This document shows, piece after piece, positions 7,435 through 18,297 of a DNA stretch of 64,000 nt. This stretch comes from Lysinibacillus sp. G4S2 (GTDB lineage: Bacteria; Bacillota; Bacilli; Bacillales_A; Planococcaceae), in the NCBI RefSeq assembly GCF_030348505.1, contig NZ_JAUCFJ010000002.1:4096001-4160000 (forward strand), written 5' to 3'. The position numbers were made by a program, and so were the translations under genes. The stretch's first letter is position 1. Each line of letters begins with the position of its first letter. Below the pieces are notes generated by a model that saw only the letters and a program-made list of their open reading frames with translations, did not search any database and was not told the origin of the DNA.

Positions 7435-7671
7435 AAATATCCCCCTAGTATATTCAATCCTTTTTAAGATAACAAATAACTATTTTAACATATATTGTTT
7501 ATTCTTTTGTTTTCCTATAATAATCTTCATTATGAGTTAGACAGAATACGAAGTTCCTTAAAAAGTCCCGGGTATTGCCTATCTCTATTTTCTGGTATCC
7601 CGTATTTTGTAAGAACATCTTATTTTGACTCACTATTCGTCCTACTTTACGATGTCTCAATACTCGAAAAA

Positions 7672-7702
7672 AAATCGAGTAGGAATGAATCCTACTCGAT
7701 TT
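7672..7702 (-). terminator. Terminator after mdh
   Basis: On the minus strand ATCGAGTAGGA and TCCTACTCGAT form an 11-bp stem around TTCAT, followed by a run of eight T. It lies directly after the mdh stop. Confidence 0.9.
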
Positions 7703-7714
7703 CATAAACTTTTA

Positions 7715-8653
7715 TTAAGCTAAAACTTTCATAACATCGCGGACTGCTTCTGCCGATTTATCTAAAGCTGCTTTTTCATTGTCTGTTAACTCAAGTTCAA
7801 AGATTTTTTCTACACCATTTGCACCTAATAATGTTGGAACACCTAGGTATAAATCATTGTAGCCATATTCGCCTTCTAAGTATGCAATAGATGGAAGTAT
7901 ACGTTTTTGATCTTTAATGATAGCTTCCGCCATTTCGATAAGCGCCGCTGAAGGAGCATAATATGCAGAACCGTTACCAAGAAGGTTAACGATTTCAGCG
8001 CCACCTTTACGAGTACGGTCAACAATCTCTTCAAGACGATCTGCTGGGATTAATGTTTCTAATGGAATACCACCAGCGAATGAGTAGCGAGTTAGTGGCA
8101 CCATTGTATCACCATGCCCACCTAAAACAAAACCTGTGATGTCTTTTACTGAGATATTAAGTTCTTCAGCTACAAACGCACAGAAACGTGCCGTATCGAG
8201 TACGCCTGATTGACCTATTACACGATTTTTAGGGAAACCAGTTTCTTTGAATACTGTGTAAGTCATTGCATCAACTGGGTTTGTAAGAACAAGGATTGTT
8301 GCATTTGGTGAGTACTTGGCAATTTCCTTGGAAACAGCTTTCATCACATCTTGGTTAATTTGAACAAGATCATCACGGCTCATACCAGGCTTACGAGCAA
8401 CACCAGCAGTGATGATTACTACATCAGAATCTGCAGTATCAGCATAATTAGAAGTACCTTTAACATAAGAATCATATCCTTGCACCGGCGCAGCTTCCCA
8501 CATATCTAAAGCTTTACCTTTTGCTGGGTTTTCAGCTTGTGGGATATCCACTAACACTATATCACCAAGTTCTTTTTGAGCTGCTAAAAATGCTGCAGTA
8601 GCACCAGTATAACCGCTACCAATTACTGAGATTTTTTTACGTTTCAGAGACAT
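7715..8653 (-). CDS. mdh: Malate dehydrogenase (NAD-dependent, LDH-like type)
   Basis: The enzyme interconverts malate and oxaloacetate in the TCA cycle. The 312-residue length is identical to that of B. subtilis Mdh. A Rossmann motif G12-S-G14-Y-T-G17 lies at the N-terminus. R87 and R93 in ARKPGMSR bind the dicarboxylate and favour malate over lactate. D153/R156 and the catalytic H180 in GGHGDTM complete the active site. AAGGAG precedes the ATG. It follows icd on the same strand, but a strong terminator at 8681-8713 separates them, so mdh probably has its own promoter or receives only readthrough. Confidence 0.96.
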   Translation of the reverse strand: MSLKRKKISVIGSGYTGATAAFLAAQKELGDIVLVDIPQAENPAKGKALDMWEAAPVQGYDSYVKGTSNYADTADSDVVIITAGVARKPGMSRDDLVQINQDVMKAVSKEIAKYSPNATILVLTNPVDAMTYTVFKETGFPKNRVIGQSGVLDTARFCAFVAEELNISVKDITGFVLGGHGDTMVPLTRYSFAGGIPLETLIPADRLEEIVDRTRKGGAEIVNLLGNGSAYYAPSAALIEMAEAIIKDQKRILPSIAYLEGEYGYNDLYLGVPTLLGANGVEKIFELELTDNEKAALDKSAEAVRDVMKVLA

Positions 8654-8680
8654 TCGAATACGCTCCTTTAAAATTAGTTT

Positions 8681-8713
8681 TAAAAAAGGGAGGAGAATAA
8701 ATTCTCCTCCCTC
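8681..8713 (-). terminator. Terminator between icd and mdh
   Basis: On the minus strand GGGAGGAGAA and TTCTCCTCCC form a perfect 10-bp stem with a 4-base loop followed by six T. It should end the citZ-icd transcript before mdh. Confidence 0.9.
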
Positions 8714-8825
8714 GATTAAACAAGTTCATCGTAAATATTTTATTATAGAAATTTACATTTCACCCTAATTATATCGGCAGAACATACTTCCGCTTTAACT
8801 ATAATTTCTATTTTAGAATAGAAAA

Positions 8826-10088
8826 TTATAGGTTTTTGATTAATTCAGTAGCGAATTCTGAACATTTTACTTCTGTAGCGCCGTCCATTAAACGAGCGAA
8901 GTCGTAAGTTACAACTTTAGAAGAGATTGTTTTCTCTACAGATTTAGTAATCATGTCAGCTGCTTCTTGCCATCCTAAGTGTTCAAGCATTAATACACCT
9001 GAAAGTAATACAGAAGATGGGTTTACTTTATCTTGACCAGCATATTTTGGAGCTGTACCGTGAGTAGCTTCGAAGATCGCGTGTCCAGTTACATAGTTAA
9101 TGTTTGCGCCTGGAGCGATACCGATACCACCAACTTGAGCAGCTAATGCGTCAGAGATATAGTCACCGTTTAAGTTCATTGTAGCAACTACGTCGAACTC
9201 ATTTGGACGAGTTAAGATTTGTTGTAAGAAGATATCAGCGATAGAATCTTTAACTAAGATTTTACCAGCTGCTAAAGCGTCAGCTTGTGCTTTGTTTGCT
9301 GCTTCTTCACCTTGTTCAGCTTTAATAGCATCATATTGGTTCCAAGTGAATGTTTGATCAGCAAATTCTTTTTCAGCTAATTCATAACCCCATTTTTTGA
9401 ATCCACCTTCAGTGAATTTCATGATGTTACCTTTGTGTACTAAAGTAACAGATGGGCGTTTATGATTAATAGCATATTCGATAGCAGAACGTACTAAACG
9501 CTCAGTACCTTCTTTAGATACTGGTTTTACACCGATACCAGAAGTTTCTGGGAAACGGATTTGGTTAACACCAAATTCAGTTTGTAAGAAGTTGATGATT
9601 TTTTGTGCTTGTTCAGAGCCAGATTCGAATTCAATACCAGCGTAGATGTCTTCTGTGTTTTCGCGGAAGATAACCATATCAACGTCTTCTGGACGTTTAA
9701 CTGGAGAAGGTACTCCATCAAAGTGACGTACTGGACGTAAGCATACATATAGGTCAAGTTGTTGACGTAATGCTACGTTTAGAGAGCGGATACCACCACC
9801 GATTGGAGTAGTAAGAGGACCTTTGATTGCGATTAGGAATTCGTTAATTTTGTCTAAAGTTTCTTGTGGTAACCATTCACCAGTTTGGTTGAATGCTTTT
9901 TCACCAGCTAAAACTTCTAACCATTCGATTTTCTTTTCACCATTGTAAGCTTTTTCTACAGCTGCGTCGATTACGCGTGATGCTGCAGCCCAAATATCTG
10001 GACCAATTCCGTCACCTTCGATGAAAGGAATCACTGGATTGTTTGGTACATTAAGTACGCCATTTTCAACTACAATTTTGTTTGACAT
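8826..10088 (-). CDS. icd: Isocitrate dehydrogenase (NADP-dependent)
   Basis: The enzyme oxidatively decarboxylates isocitrate to 2-oxoglutarate in the TCA cycle. The product is 420 residues, close to the 423 of B. subtilis Icd (CitC). R101, S102, N104, R108 and R118 in the isocitrate-binding region [16 protein letters not shown] correspond to the substrate site. S102 is the residue equivalent to the phosphorylated serine of E. coli Icd. [11 protein letters not shown] (R142, Y149) is the family signature, and the nucleotide segment [19 protein letters not shown] is intact. It starts at an ATG with AGGAGGC upstream, follows citZ after 80 bases and is likely co-transcribed with it. Confidence 0.97.
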   Translation of the reverse strand: MSNKIVVENGVLNVPNNPVIPFIEGDGIGPDIWAAASRVIDAAVEKAYNGEKKIEWLEVLAGEKAFNQTGEWLPQETLDKINEFLIAIKGPLTTPIGGGIRSLNVALRQQLDLYVCLRPVRHFDGVPSPVKRPEDVDMVIFRENTEDIYAGIEFESGSEQAQKIINFLQTEFGVNQIRFPETSGIGVKPVSKEGTERLVRSAIEYAINHKRPSVTLVHKGNIMKFTEGGFKKWGYELAEKEFADQTFTWNQYDAIKAEQGEEAANKAQADALAAGKILVKDSIADIFLQQILTRPNEFDVVATMNLNGDYISDALAAQVGGIGIAPGANINYVTGHAIFEATHGTAPKYAGQDKVNPSSVLLSGVLMLEHLGWQEAADMITKSVEKTISSKVVTYDFARLMDGATEVKCSEFATELIKNL

Positions 10089-10117
10089 TGATGTTGCCTC
10101 CTAAATTCATAATCATA

Positions 10118-10143
10118 GGACTGTGTTATAAGTAACACAGTCC
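10118..10143 (-). other. Intercistronic hairpin between citZ and icd
   Basis: GGACTGTGTTA and TAACACAGTCC make a perfect 11-bp stem with a 4-base loop. No U run follows, so it is more likely an mRNA-stabilising or processing hairpin than a full terminator. Confidence 0.7.
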
Positions 10144-10168
10144 CAAATATTCTAGCATATTTTCCGAA

Positions 10169-11284
10169 TTAGCGCTCGCTGATTGGAACATATTTTTGCA
10201 TGCCTGGTCCAACGTACTCTGCACGTGGACGGATTAGGCGGTTGTTAGCATATTGCTCTAGAATATGAGCTACCCAACCAGAAGTACGTGATACTGCGAA
10301 AATTGGTGTGAATAGGTCATGATCAATACCTAAAGAATCATACACTGACGCAGAGAAGAAGTCTACGTTTGCAGGTAATTTCTTTTGTTCTACGATCATG
10401 TCATGGATTTTAACTGACATTTCATAAAGCTCTGGTTTACCAGTTAACTCAGTTAATTTTTGTGACATTACACGTAAGTGTGGTGCACGTGGGTCGCCTT
10501 TGCGGTATACGCGGTGACCGAAGCCCATGATTTTTTCTTTGTTGTCTAATTTATTTTGAATATAAGATTCAACGTTTTCAAGTGAACCAATTTCAGATAA
10601 CATTTTCATTACTTGCTCGTTTGCTCCACCATGAAGTGGCCCTTTTAATGCACCGATAGCTGCAGTTACACCAGAATAAACATCTGATAATGTAGCTACA
10701 CATACACGTGCAGTGAATGTAGATGCATTTAATTCGTGGTCAGCATGTAATACTAACGCTTTGTCGAATGCTTCAACTTCGATTGCTGCTGGCTCTTCAC
10801 CTTTAAGCATGTATAAGAAGTTTGCTGCATATCCTAATTCTGGTTTTGGCGCAACTGGCTCTAAACCTTTACGAACACGTGCAAATGCAGTAACTACTGT
10901 AGCAATTTTAGCTTGTAGACGGATAGCTTTACGGTAGTTAGCTTCTGGATCCATAACATCCGCCTCATCATCGAATACACCAAGTAAAGATACTGCAGTA
11001 CGTAGTGCAGCCATTGGATGTACAGTTGATAGTGGGTATGTTTTGAATTGGTCTACAATCGCTTGCGGAATAGTCATGTTGTCTGCTAATTGTTGTTTTA
11101 ATTCAGCTAGCTCGTCCGCTTTTGGTAAACGAGTATGCCATAATAAATAAATTACCTCTTCAAATGACGCGTTCTCTGCTAAATCATCAATGTTGTAACC
11201 AACATATGTAAGTGTGTCATCGATAATTGAACTGATTTTAGATTCCGCTGCTACGATACCTTCTAAACCTTTAGTTGCTGACAT
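10169..11284 (-). CDS. citZ: Citrate synthase II
   Basis: The enzyme condenses oxaloacetate and acetyl-CoA to citrate, the entry step of the TCA cycle. The 371-residue product matches B. subtilis CitZ (372). The catalytic triad is present: H218 in GPLHGGANE, H257 in GFGHRVY and D308 in NVDFFSASVYDSLG. It heads the citZ-icd operon. Its upstream region carries a good sigma-A promoter (11392-11420 on this strand), a cre-like palindrome overlapping the start of transcription and a separate long dyad, all consistent with catabolite and TCA-intermediate control as known for citZ in Bacillus. Confidence 0.97.
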   Translation of the reverse strand: MSATKGLEGIVAAESKISSIIDDTLTYVGYNIDDLAENASFEEVIYLLWHTRLPKADELAELKQQLADNMTIPQAIVDQFKTYPLSTVHPMAALRTAVSLLGVFDDEADVMDPEANYRKAIRLQAKIATVVTAFARVRKGLEPVAPKPELGYAANFLYMLKGEEPAAIEVEAFDKALVLHADHELNASTFTARVCVATLSDVYSGVTAAIGALKGPLHGGANEQVMKMLSEIGSLENVESYIQNKLDNKEKIMGFGHRVYRKGDPRAPHLRVMSQKLTELTGKPELYEMSVKIHDMIVEQKKLPANVDFFSASVYDSLGIDHDLFTPIFAVSRTSGWVAHILEQYANNRLIRPRAEYVGPGMQKYVPISER

Positions 11285-11319
11285 AAATTATCGCTCCCTC
11301 ATAGTTATATTTTTTGGTT

Positions 11320-11347
11320 GTAAATGCTTTTTGTAGGTCGCATTTAC
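11320..11347 (-). promoter_or_regulatory. Dyad in the citZ leader
   Basis: GTAAATGC and GCATTTAC are perfect inverted half-sites separated by 12 bases, between the citZ start of transcription and its ribosome binding site. The spacing fits an operator for a dimeric regulator or an RNA hairpin in the 5' leader. It does not match the ATAA-N7-TTAT pattern of CcpC well. Confidence 0.5.
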
Positions 11348-11371
11348 GTTTTTTGCTCATATGAACCATTA

Positions 11372-11387
11372 AGTAAATCGCTTACAT
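11372..11387 (-). promoter_or_regulatory. cre-like palindrome at the citZ transcription start
   Basis: On the minus strand ATGTAAGCGATTTACT resembles the CcpA site pattern TGWAANCGNTNWCA in its left half, with the central CG. It lies at about +1 to +14 of the predicted transcript. Right-half matches are imperfect. Confidence 0.45.
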
Positions 11388-11391
11388 TGCT

Positions 11392-11420
11392 ATTATAATC
11401 ATTTTTGACATCTTTGTGAA
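11392..11420 (-). promoter_or_regulatory. Sigma-A promoter for citZ
   Basis: On the minus strand TTCACA (-35), a 17-base spacer and a perfect TATAAT (-10). Predicted start near 11385, giving a leader of about 100 nt. Confidence 0.75.
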
Positions 11421-11536
11421 TGAAAATCCTCCGAATAAAGAAAAAGACGCTTGAGCGATTATATAAACGCTTTAAAGAGATTGCTTTGCATTTTTTGACA
11501 TTAATTTATCATTTGAAACGGGGTGAATTTGTAAAA

Positions 11537-12502
11537 ATGAGGAATATTAAATATTTTTCATACGAAAGGACTACAAGTATTTTAATTTTTATTTTTTATT
11601 TGGTGATATTATGGTTCGTATTACCCGTATCACTTGCAATTTTCTTATCTTTTTCTACGTACCCTATCATAAAATTCCTTCACTCATATTGTAGGATTGC
11701 CTATTGGCTTGCAGCAATTATTGTGGAAGCACTCATACTAACTTGCATTTTTCTTCTCGCTATAATCTCTATAAACAGCATTATTCTTGTCTTCCCTGAA
11801 ATTCGAGAAACACTACAAAACTTCCCACTTTTCAATGAATATGAATCAATGTTCATCCAAGTTTTAAAGGAAAAATCACTATCTATTTTCGATTCAATCT
11901 TAGTGTATATAGCTAATATCTTTCAATTATTTATGAAGCATGTAATTGAAGTATTTATATTCCTTATCGCTTACTACTTTGCCCTATTGGAAACTCGCAA
12001 ATCCCGTTATTGGTTCTTTCAATATGTGCCAAAAAAATTCCGCAATGAATGGCAGTCTCATTTTTCGAAGATTATGCAACTGTTTCATTACTTTTTGTTC
12101 GTGGAGTTTCAGCTATTCACAATCACACTGCTCATTCTTTGTGTCGGGTTTATGATTCTTCAATTTGAACAAGCCATCATTAAAGCATTTATAGTAGCTT
12201 TTGCAGATGTACTTCCATTCTTCGGCATCGGAGTGTTTCTTGTACCAATGAGCTTTTATTTTTACTTAAAGGGTAATACGTATTTATGTGTGGCTATTTT
12301 AGTTTTGTATCTATTTGTTCAATTAATAAGGCAGCTAGCTGATTCCATGCTTTGGTCAAATACACTACAATTACGTACATTCCACACCTTTTTCATCAGT
12401 GCTGCCTCTATTTTATTATTTGGTTTTTACGGCATTTTACTTAGCCCTGTATTTTTATTTTTGGCGGTTAAACTGAAGGAAAATGCTATCTTTGAACGAT
12501 GA
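11537..12502 (+). CDS. ytvI: YtvI/PerM-type (AI-2E transporter family) membrane protein
   Basis: The product from the ATG at 11537 is 321 residues with seven or eight predicted membrane segments (examples LIFIFYLVILWFVLPV and ILLFGFYGILLSPVFLFLAV) and a soluble central loop. The family comprises putative exporters or permeases (PerM, YtvI, YdbI). A GGGGTGA box precedes this start, while the longer frame from 11420 would run through the citZ promoter. The position between citZ and fxsA is the same as B. subtilis ytvI. It runs convergently into fxsA with a 17-base overlap. Transported substrate unknown. Confidence 0.75.
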   Translation: MRNIKYFSYERTTSILIFIFYLVILWFVLPVSLAIFLSFSTYPIIKFLHSYCRIAYWLAAIIVEALILTCIFLLAIISINSIILVFPEIRETLQNFPLFNEYESMFIQVLKEKSLSIFDSILVYIANIFQLFMKHVIEVFIFLIAYYFALLETRKSRYWFFQYVPKKFRNEWQSHFSKIMQLFHYFLFVEFQLFTITLLILCVGFMILQFEQAIIKAFIVAFADVLPFFGIGVFLVPMSFYFYLKGNTYLCVAILVLYLFVQLIRQLADSMLWSNTLQLRTFHTFFISAASILLFGFYGILLSPVFLFLAVKLKENAIFER

Positions 12503-12875
12503 TGAATTGACCTTTTTTCATTTTTTTACGCATCCAATAATAAAAGATTGGTTGGAACATTTTACGAGTAAAAGGCATAAGCAGTAATAAACCAAGAAGA
12601 TCCGTTAAAAAACCTGGTAATGCTAGAAGTACACCACCGCTAAAATTTAACACTGTATCAATTAAAGCCGGACCCGGAGCTTCTCCACGTGCTATCGTAT
12701 TTTTTACCTTTTGTACAGAATTCATACCTTTATTTTTCACTACATAAATACCTAAAATACTAGTAGCAACTATAAGTAATAATGTATTTAAAACACCAAT
12801 ATTTTGACCAATCACTATTAATAACGCCAATTCGGCTAATGCGTAGACTATGAAACCAAGAAAAATTTTTCTCAT
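12486..12875 (-). CDS. fxsA: FxsA family membrane protein
   Basis: The 129-residue product has the FxsA layout: an N-terminal hydrophobic pair (about 5-45, with LIVIGQNIGVLNTLLLIV), then a stretch G-M-N-S-V-Q-K, then GGVLLALPGFLTDLLGLLLL, the family's LPG-FLTD signature at about 80-100. In E. coli FxsA relieves exclusion of phage T7 by the F plasmid; its normal role is unknown. AAAGGAG precedes the ATG. Position upstream of ytvI and downstream of pyk matches the Bacillus order. Confidence 0.9.
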   Translation of the reverse strand: MRKIFLGFIVYALAELALLIVIGQNIGVLNTLLLIVATSILGIYVVKNKGMNSVQKVKNTIARGEAPGPALIDTVLNFSGGVLLALPGFLTDLLGLLLLMPFTRKMFQPIFYYWMRKKMKKGQFIIVQR

Positions 12876-13044
12876 ATTTTTCTCCTTTCTATCTAAAAAA
12901 GCTATACCTTATATACGTTATTATAGCTCATTTAGTTCCATTAAAAAAACAATGAGCCTTCTAATACGAGACGCCTAGGCTATGAAAGGAAGGCAATGTT
13001 TGACTTAAAAATATTATTTAATCTAATAAAGATATCTTTTTTCA

Positions 13045-13090
13045 TAAGAAAAGCTCTAGTACAACTATTCGCACTAGAGCTTTTCTTTAT
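13045..13090. terminator. Bidirectional terminator downstream of pyk
   Basis: AGAAAAGCTCTAGT and ACTAGAGCTTTTCT are perfect inverted arms around a 12-base loop, with A-rich and T-rich outer flanks, suitable for either strand. Confidence 0.85.
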
Positions 13091-13104
13091 AGTGACTAAA
13101 AACC

Positions 13105-13137
13105 TGCATTCATCTCACCACTTAGGGTTGAGATAAA
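13105..13137 (+). repeat. Short hairpin module shared with the element after ezrA
   Basis: CTGCATTCATCTCACCACTT followed by AGGGTTGAGAT contains the stem ATCTCA/TGAGAT. CTGCATTCATCTCA also occurs at 45244-45257, inside the structured region downstream of ezrA. It lies between pyk and its terminator. Confidence 0.5.
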
Positions 13138-13149
13138 TGTTGAAAGAAG

Positions 13150-14910
13150 TTAAAGAACACTTGCATGCCCTTTATATATAACTCCTGTTTCTGCATCCAT
13201 CGTAATTTCTTGATCGTGGCGAATCAGTGTAGTTGCTTCTTTTACACCGACGATAACAGGGATACCAAGGCTTAGTCCGACAACCGCTGCATGACTTGTA
13301 AGACCGCCCTCCTCTGTAATAAGACCAATACAGTTTTCAAGCACTGGCATCATATCACGATCTGAGCCAACCGTTACTAAAATGCATCCGTCTGTATCAT
13401 AAGCTAGTGCCTCAGCTGCATTTTTTGCAACAACTGTTTTACCTACAACTGAAGCTTTACCGATTCCTTGACCACGTGCTAATAAATCTCCGATAATGTG
13501 TACCTTCATTAAGTTAGTAGTACCTGCTTCACCTACCGGTACACCTGCTGTAATGACAACTGCATCACCGTGCGTTACAAAGCCATGCTTCAAGCTCTCG
13601 TCAACAGCTAGCTCTAAAATTTCATCTGTTGTCGTAACACGTTGACAAACAACTGGGTATACACCCCAAACTAGTGTTAATGCGTTTGCTGTATTGATAG
13701 AGCCTGTTACAGCGACAACCGGTACACCTGGGCGATATTTCGCAATCATTCTAGCTGTGTTACCACTTTCTGTTGGTGCTAATACTGCTTTTACACCTAA
13801 GTTAATCGAAGTGTAAGCTACTGCCTGAGAAATTGCCTCAGTCATATTTGCCTCTTTTTCACGACTACGTGTTGAGACAATCGCCTTATAGTCTAAAGAA
13901 TTTTCCGTACGCTGTGCGATTTTATTCATTGTTTGCACGGACTCTACTGGATAAAGCCCAGCTGCCGTTTCACCAGACAGCATAATTGCATCTGTTCCAT
14001 CGATAATTGCGTTTGCTACGTCACTTGCCTCTGCTCGTGTTGGACGTGGATTACGCTGCATCGAATCTAACATTTGTGTAGCTGTAATTACTGGTTTACC
14101 TACTTGGTTACATTTTAAAATTAATTTCTTTTGTACAAGTGGTACTTCTTCTGCTGGGATTTCTACACCAAGGTCACCACGTGCCACCATTAATCCATCT
14201 GAAACTAAGATGATTTCATCGATATTATCGACACCCTCTTGGTTCTCGATTTTCGGGATGATTTGAATGTGGTTACCGCCATTTTGTTCAAGTAATTCTC
14301 GAATCTCTAGTACATCCTTAGCTCGGCGAACGAATGAAGCTGCAATAAAGTCAACCCCTTGCTTAATACCGAAGAGAATGTCCTGTGCATCTTTTTCTGT
14401 AATTCCCGGAAGTTGTACAGAAACACCCGGCACGTTAACACCCTTTTTATTTTTTAAAACACCTGCATTTTCCACAATTGTATGGATAAGGCCTTTTTCC
14501 ATATCTGTTGCCAATACACGTAATTGAATAAGTCCATCATCTAATAAAATAATTGAATTTTGCTCAACATCCTCGATTAAACGATCATATGTGACAGAGA
14601 AGCATGTCTCTGTTCCTTCAACTTCAGTCATTGAAATATCAATTACTTGTCCAGTAGCTAAATGTAATTCGCCGTTTTTCATATTATGTGTACGAATTTC
14701 AGGACCTTTTGTGTCGAGTAAAATACCAACTGGTTTACCTAATTTCTGCGCTACTTCGCGAATTAAGCTAATACGTCCTTCATGCTCTTCATGAGAACCA
14801 TGCGAAAAATTTAAGCGGGCAACATTCATACCTGCTTCAATTAGTTTTTCTAAAGTTTCTGGTGACTCACTTGCCGGACCAATTGTACATACGATTTTTG
14901 TTTTTCTCAT
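13150..14910 (-). CDS. pyk: Pyruvate kinase (long form with PEP-utiliser-like C-terminal domain)
   Basis: The enzyme transfers phosphate from phosphoenolpyruvate to ADP in the last step of glycolysis. It has 586 residues. The catalytic part has TIGPASES at the N-terminus, [17 protein letters not shown] (catalytic Lys), [12 protein letters not shown] and the signature [20 protein letters not shown]. Beyond about 475 an extra domain carries [20 protein letters not shown], the PEP-utiliser mobile-domain motif typical of Bacillus pyruvate kinases. It follows pfkA by 27 bases and forms the usual pfkA-pyk operon. Confidence 0.97.
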   Translation of the reverse strand: MRKTKIVCTIGPASESPETLEKLIEAGMNVARLNFSHGSHEEHEGRISLIREVAQKLGKPVGILLDTKGPEIRTHNMKNGELHLATGQVIDISMTEVEGTETCFSVTYDRLIEDVEQNSIILLDDGLIQLRVLATDMEKGLIHTIVENAGVLKNKKGVNVPGVSVQLPGITEKDAQDILFGIKQGVDFIAASFVRRAKDVLEIRELLEQNGGNHIQIIPKIENQEGVDNIDEIILVSDGLMVARGDLGVEIPAEEVPLVQKKLILKCNQVGKPVITATQMLDSMQRNPRPTRAEASDVANAIIDGTDAIMLSGETAAGLYPVESVQTMNKIAQRTENSLDYKAIVSTRSREKEANMTEAISQAVAYTSINLGVKAVLAPTESGNTARMIAKYRPGVPVVAVTGSINTANALTLVWGVYPVVCQRVTTTDEILELAVDESLKHGFVTHGDAVVITAGVPVGEAGTTNLMKVHIIGDLLARGQGIGKASVVGKTVVAKNAAEALAYDTDGCILVTVGSDRDMMPVLENCIGLITEEGGLTSHAAVVGLSLGIPVIVGVKEATTLIRHDQEITMDAETGVIYKGHASVL

Positions 14911-14937
14911 TTTCTGCCCACTCCGTTTTATACCAAA

Positions 14938-15915
<978 letters not shown>

Positions 15916-16119
15916 CTATTATTATTCACATTAACACGAAAAAACAAACTATGTAAGTGTTCTGAGGCTACAAAAACATAACTTTTACAAAAAAATAAAA
16001 AGAATGCGCTTTCACACACTCTTTCCAGCAAAAAATATCCGAAATCTAACATTTTTTCAAGCGGACTTGCGCTTTTTTGCTGTTTTGTTCTTCCATCATG
16101 GTTTTACCCAAATTAGGAT

Positions 16120-16425
16120 CATCATAACGCGGGGGTGACTTTCGTTTTGTCTGTGCTTTTGCGACAGCAACATGGTTTTCGTCTGTGCGAAAGCGAAGCG
16201 GCAGCAACAACAAAATGTTTTTCTGTGCGAAAGCGTAGCGACAGCAACAACATGTTTTTTCTGTGCGAAAGCGAAGCGTAAGTACCAACATGATGTTGGT
16301 CCCGAAGGCGTTATCACAGGACATGATGTTTTTTAGCCTTCGTTCTTATACATCACTCGCTCCAAAGTTTCAACAGTGACCGCTATCCCCAAGGACTTTC
16401 CCAGTCTTCGCTCCTAGGCAAAATC
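16120..16425 (-). repeat. Family A-related composite repeat, copy 4
   Basis: This fills most of the 580-base gap between accA and pfkA. It holds three reversed 37-bp-type units (CTGTGCGAAAGCGAAGCG..., 16170-16280). Then comes a hairpin module CGAAGGCGTTATCACAGGAC facing TTTTTAGCCTTCG (16303-16345), and then family-A right-half sequence (CTCGCTCCAAAGTTTC, GCTATCCCCAAGGA, CCCAGTCTTC). The outer left end GATCATCATAACGCGGGGGTGA resembles the family end. Open frames here are artefacts of the repeat. The remainder, 15900-16045, shows nothing beyond the pfkA upstream region. Confidence 0.75.
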
Positions 16426-16478
16426 TTCTCTCTTTTTGTTACCGACCACTATTGATGAAATCCAAAAAATATATGAAT

Positions 16479-17435
16479 TTACACTTCTGTATATTGCCCG
16501 ATCTTTTTAAATTTCTCATAACGGTCTTCTATTAGTTGTTCGCCATTTAAAGAATTCAAAATTTTTAACGTGTCGCTTATACATTCTTTCATATAAAGTG
16601 CCTGCTTCTCTACATTACGATGTGCACCACCTGTAATCTCAGTGATAATTCCATCAATAACGCCAAGCTCTTTTAAGTCAGGTGCTGTTATACGCATTGC
16701 TTCTGCTGCTTGTTTCGCTAGGCTACCATCACGCCATAAAATCGACGCAGCCCCTTCTGGCGAAATAACCGAATACGTTGAGTTTTCTAACATAAAGACA
16801 CGATTCGCTACACCTAGTGCAAGTGCACCACCGCTTCCGCCTTCCCCAATTACGATGCTAATAACTGGTACTGTTAGACCCGCCATTTCGACGAGATTTC
16901 TGGCGATTGCTTCACTTTGGCCGCGTTCCTCTGCAGCCTTACCTGGATAAGCACCTTTCGTATCAATAAAACAAATAATTGGGCGCTTAAATTTCTCAGC
17001 CTGCTTCATTAAGCGTAATGCCTTACGATATCCTTCAGGATGGGGCATTCCAAAATTACGACGAATGTTTTCTTTAGTTGATTTTCCACGTTGATGTCCA
17101 ATAATTGTTACTGGCTGCCCTTCAAAGAGAGCAATTCCTCCAAGAATAGCCGCATCATCACCAAACGTACGATCTCCATGTAACTCTATAAAGTTTTCAC
17201 ACATAGCTTCTATATATTGTAATGTTGTTGGTCGTTCAGGATGTCTAGCAACCTGTACACGATCCCACGGTTTCATATTGGCATAAATAGATTCTTCTAG
17301 CTGTGTTAGACGTGTTTCAAGCTTTTCAATTTCGCCTGTCATATCTACTTCTGCTTCGGTAGCAATTTTTTTTAACTCATCAATTTTCCCACGCAATTGT
17401 ACTACTGGTTCTTCAAAAGCCAAATTTTTAGACAT
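16479..17435 (-). CDS. accA: Acetyl-CoA carboxylase carboxyltransferase subunit alpha
   Basis: With AccD this subunit moves the carboxyl group from carboxy-biotin to acetyl-CoA, giving malonyl-CoA for fatty-acid synthesis. It has 318 residues with the AccA hallmarks [15 protein letters not shown], the [27 protein letters not shown] stretch (about 118-145), [22 protein letters not shown] and [17 protein letters not shown]. The start overlaps the end of accD by 8 bases, so the pair is translationally coupled, as in other Firmicutes. Confidence 0.97.
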   Translation of the reverse strand: MSKNLAFEEPVVQLRGKIDELKKIATEAEVDMTGEIEKLETRLTQLEESIYANMKPWDRVQVARHPERPTTLQYIEAMCENFIELHGDRTFGDDAAILGGIALFEGQPVTIIGHQRGKSTKENIRRNFGMPHPEGYRKALRLMKQAEKFKRPIICFIDTKGAYPGKAAEERGQSEAIARNLVEMAGLTVPVISIVIGEGGSGGALALGVANRVFMLENSTYSVISPEGAASILWRDGSLAKQAAEAMRITAPDLKELGVIDGIITEITGGAHRNVEKQALYMKECISDTLKILNSLNGEQLIEDRYEKFKKIGQYTEV

Positions 17436-18276
17436 GTTGCACGCCGCCTTTCGTATGCATTTTTACAAGTACTGTTACTTGGTTTCGTAAATCTTTGCGA
17501 TGGAAGATTGCATCGAGCTGACCATGTGCTAGTAAAAATTCCGCCGTTTGGAAATCATTTGGTAGTTTTTCTCTAACTGTTTCTTCGATTACACGACGAC
17601 CAGCAAAGCCAATTAAAGCTTGTGGTTCAGCAATATTAATATCCCCAACAGAGGCAAAGCTTGCCGAAACACCACCTGTTGTCGGATGCGTTAGTATTGA
17701 AATAAACAATAATCCTTCATTACTATGACGTTTTAACGCCACACTCGTTTTTGCCATTTGCATTAATGATAGTACACCTTCTTGCATGCGCGCTCCACCA
17801 CTTGCAGTAAAGATAATAAACGGTACACGTAATTCAGTAGCTTTTTCAACAGCACGTGTGATTTTTTCTCCGACAACTGAGCCCATTGAACCCATACGGA
17901 AATGAGAATCCATAATGGCTACTACAATTTCTTCTCCATCAAGGGTTCCTAATCCTGTCAGTACAGCTTCATTTAATCCCGTTTTTTGTTGATCGGCTGA
18001 AATTTTTTCAACATAAGCAGGGAAATTAAGCGGATTGCTTGTTTGTAAATGATCGTCCATTGAAACAAATGAACCTTCATCTAAGAAATCTGCTACGCGC
18101 TCCTGTGCAGTCATTTTGAAATGATGGTCGCATTTTGAACATACTTTATGATTTTTTTCTAATTCCTTCGTTAATTGAATATGACGGCATTCTGGACATT
18201 TTGTCATCAGTCCTTCTGGAAATCCCTTTTCTTGTCCGTCTTCTTTCTTTTTACTAAATAAGCTGCGTATTGCCAT
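17428..18276 (-). CDS. accD: Acetyl-CoA carboxylase carboxyltransferase subunit beta
   Basis: This is the beta subunit of the carboxyltransferase, 282 residues. A four-cysteine zinc ribbon lies at C27/C30/C46/C49 (CPEC...CSKC), followed by a crotonase-like core with [37 protein letters not shown] and [24 protein letters not shown] precedes the ATG. It lies 21 bases after the GntR-family gene and overlaps accA, so all three probably form one unit controlled by the operator at 18959-18979. Confidence 0.97.
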   Translation of the reverse strand: MAIRSLFSKKKEDGQEKGFPEGLMTKCPECRHIQLTKELEKNHKVCSKCDHHFKMTAQERVADFLDEGSFVSMDDHLQTSNPLNFPAYVEKISADQQKTGLNEAVLTGLGTLDGEEIVVAIMDSHFRMGSMGSVVGEKITRAVEKATELRVPFIIFTASGGARMQEGVLSLMQMAKTSVALKRHSNEGLLFISILTHPTTGGVSASFASVGDINIAEPQALIGFAGRRVIEETVREKLPNDFQTAEFLLAHGQLDAIFHRKDLRNQVTVLVKMHTKGGVQHV

Positions 18277-18297
18277 GTTCGACTCCCCCTTTGTTGT

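Noticed and set aside
7499..7707. Short frames in both strands between the orphan gene and the mdh terminator
   Set aside because: One runs into the terminator stem, neither has a ribosome binding site, and content is low-complexity AT-rich.
11420..11536. Longer ytvI start at 11420
   Set aside because: It would overlap the citZ promoter and has no ribosome binding site; the ATG at 11537 does.
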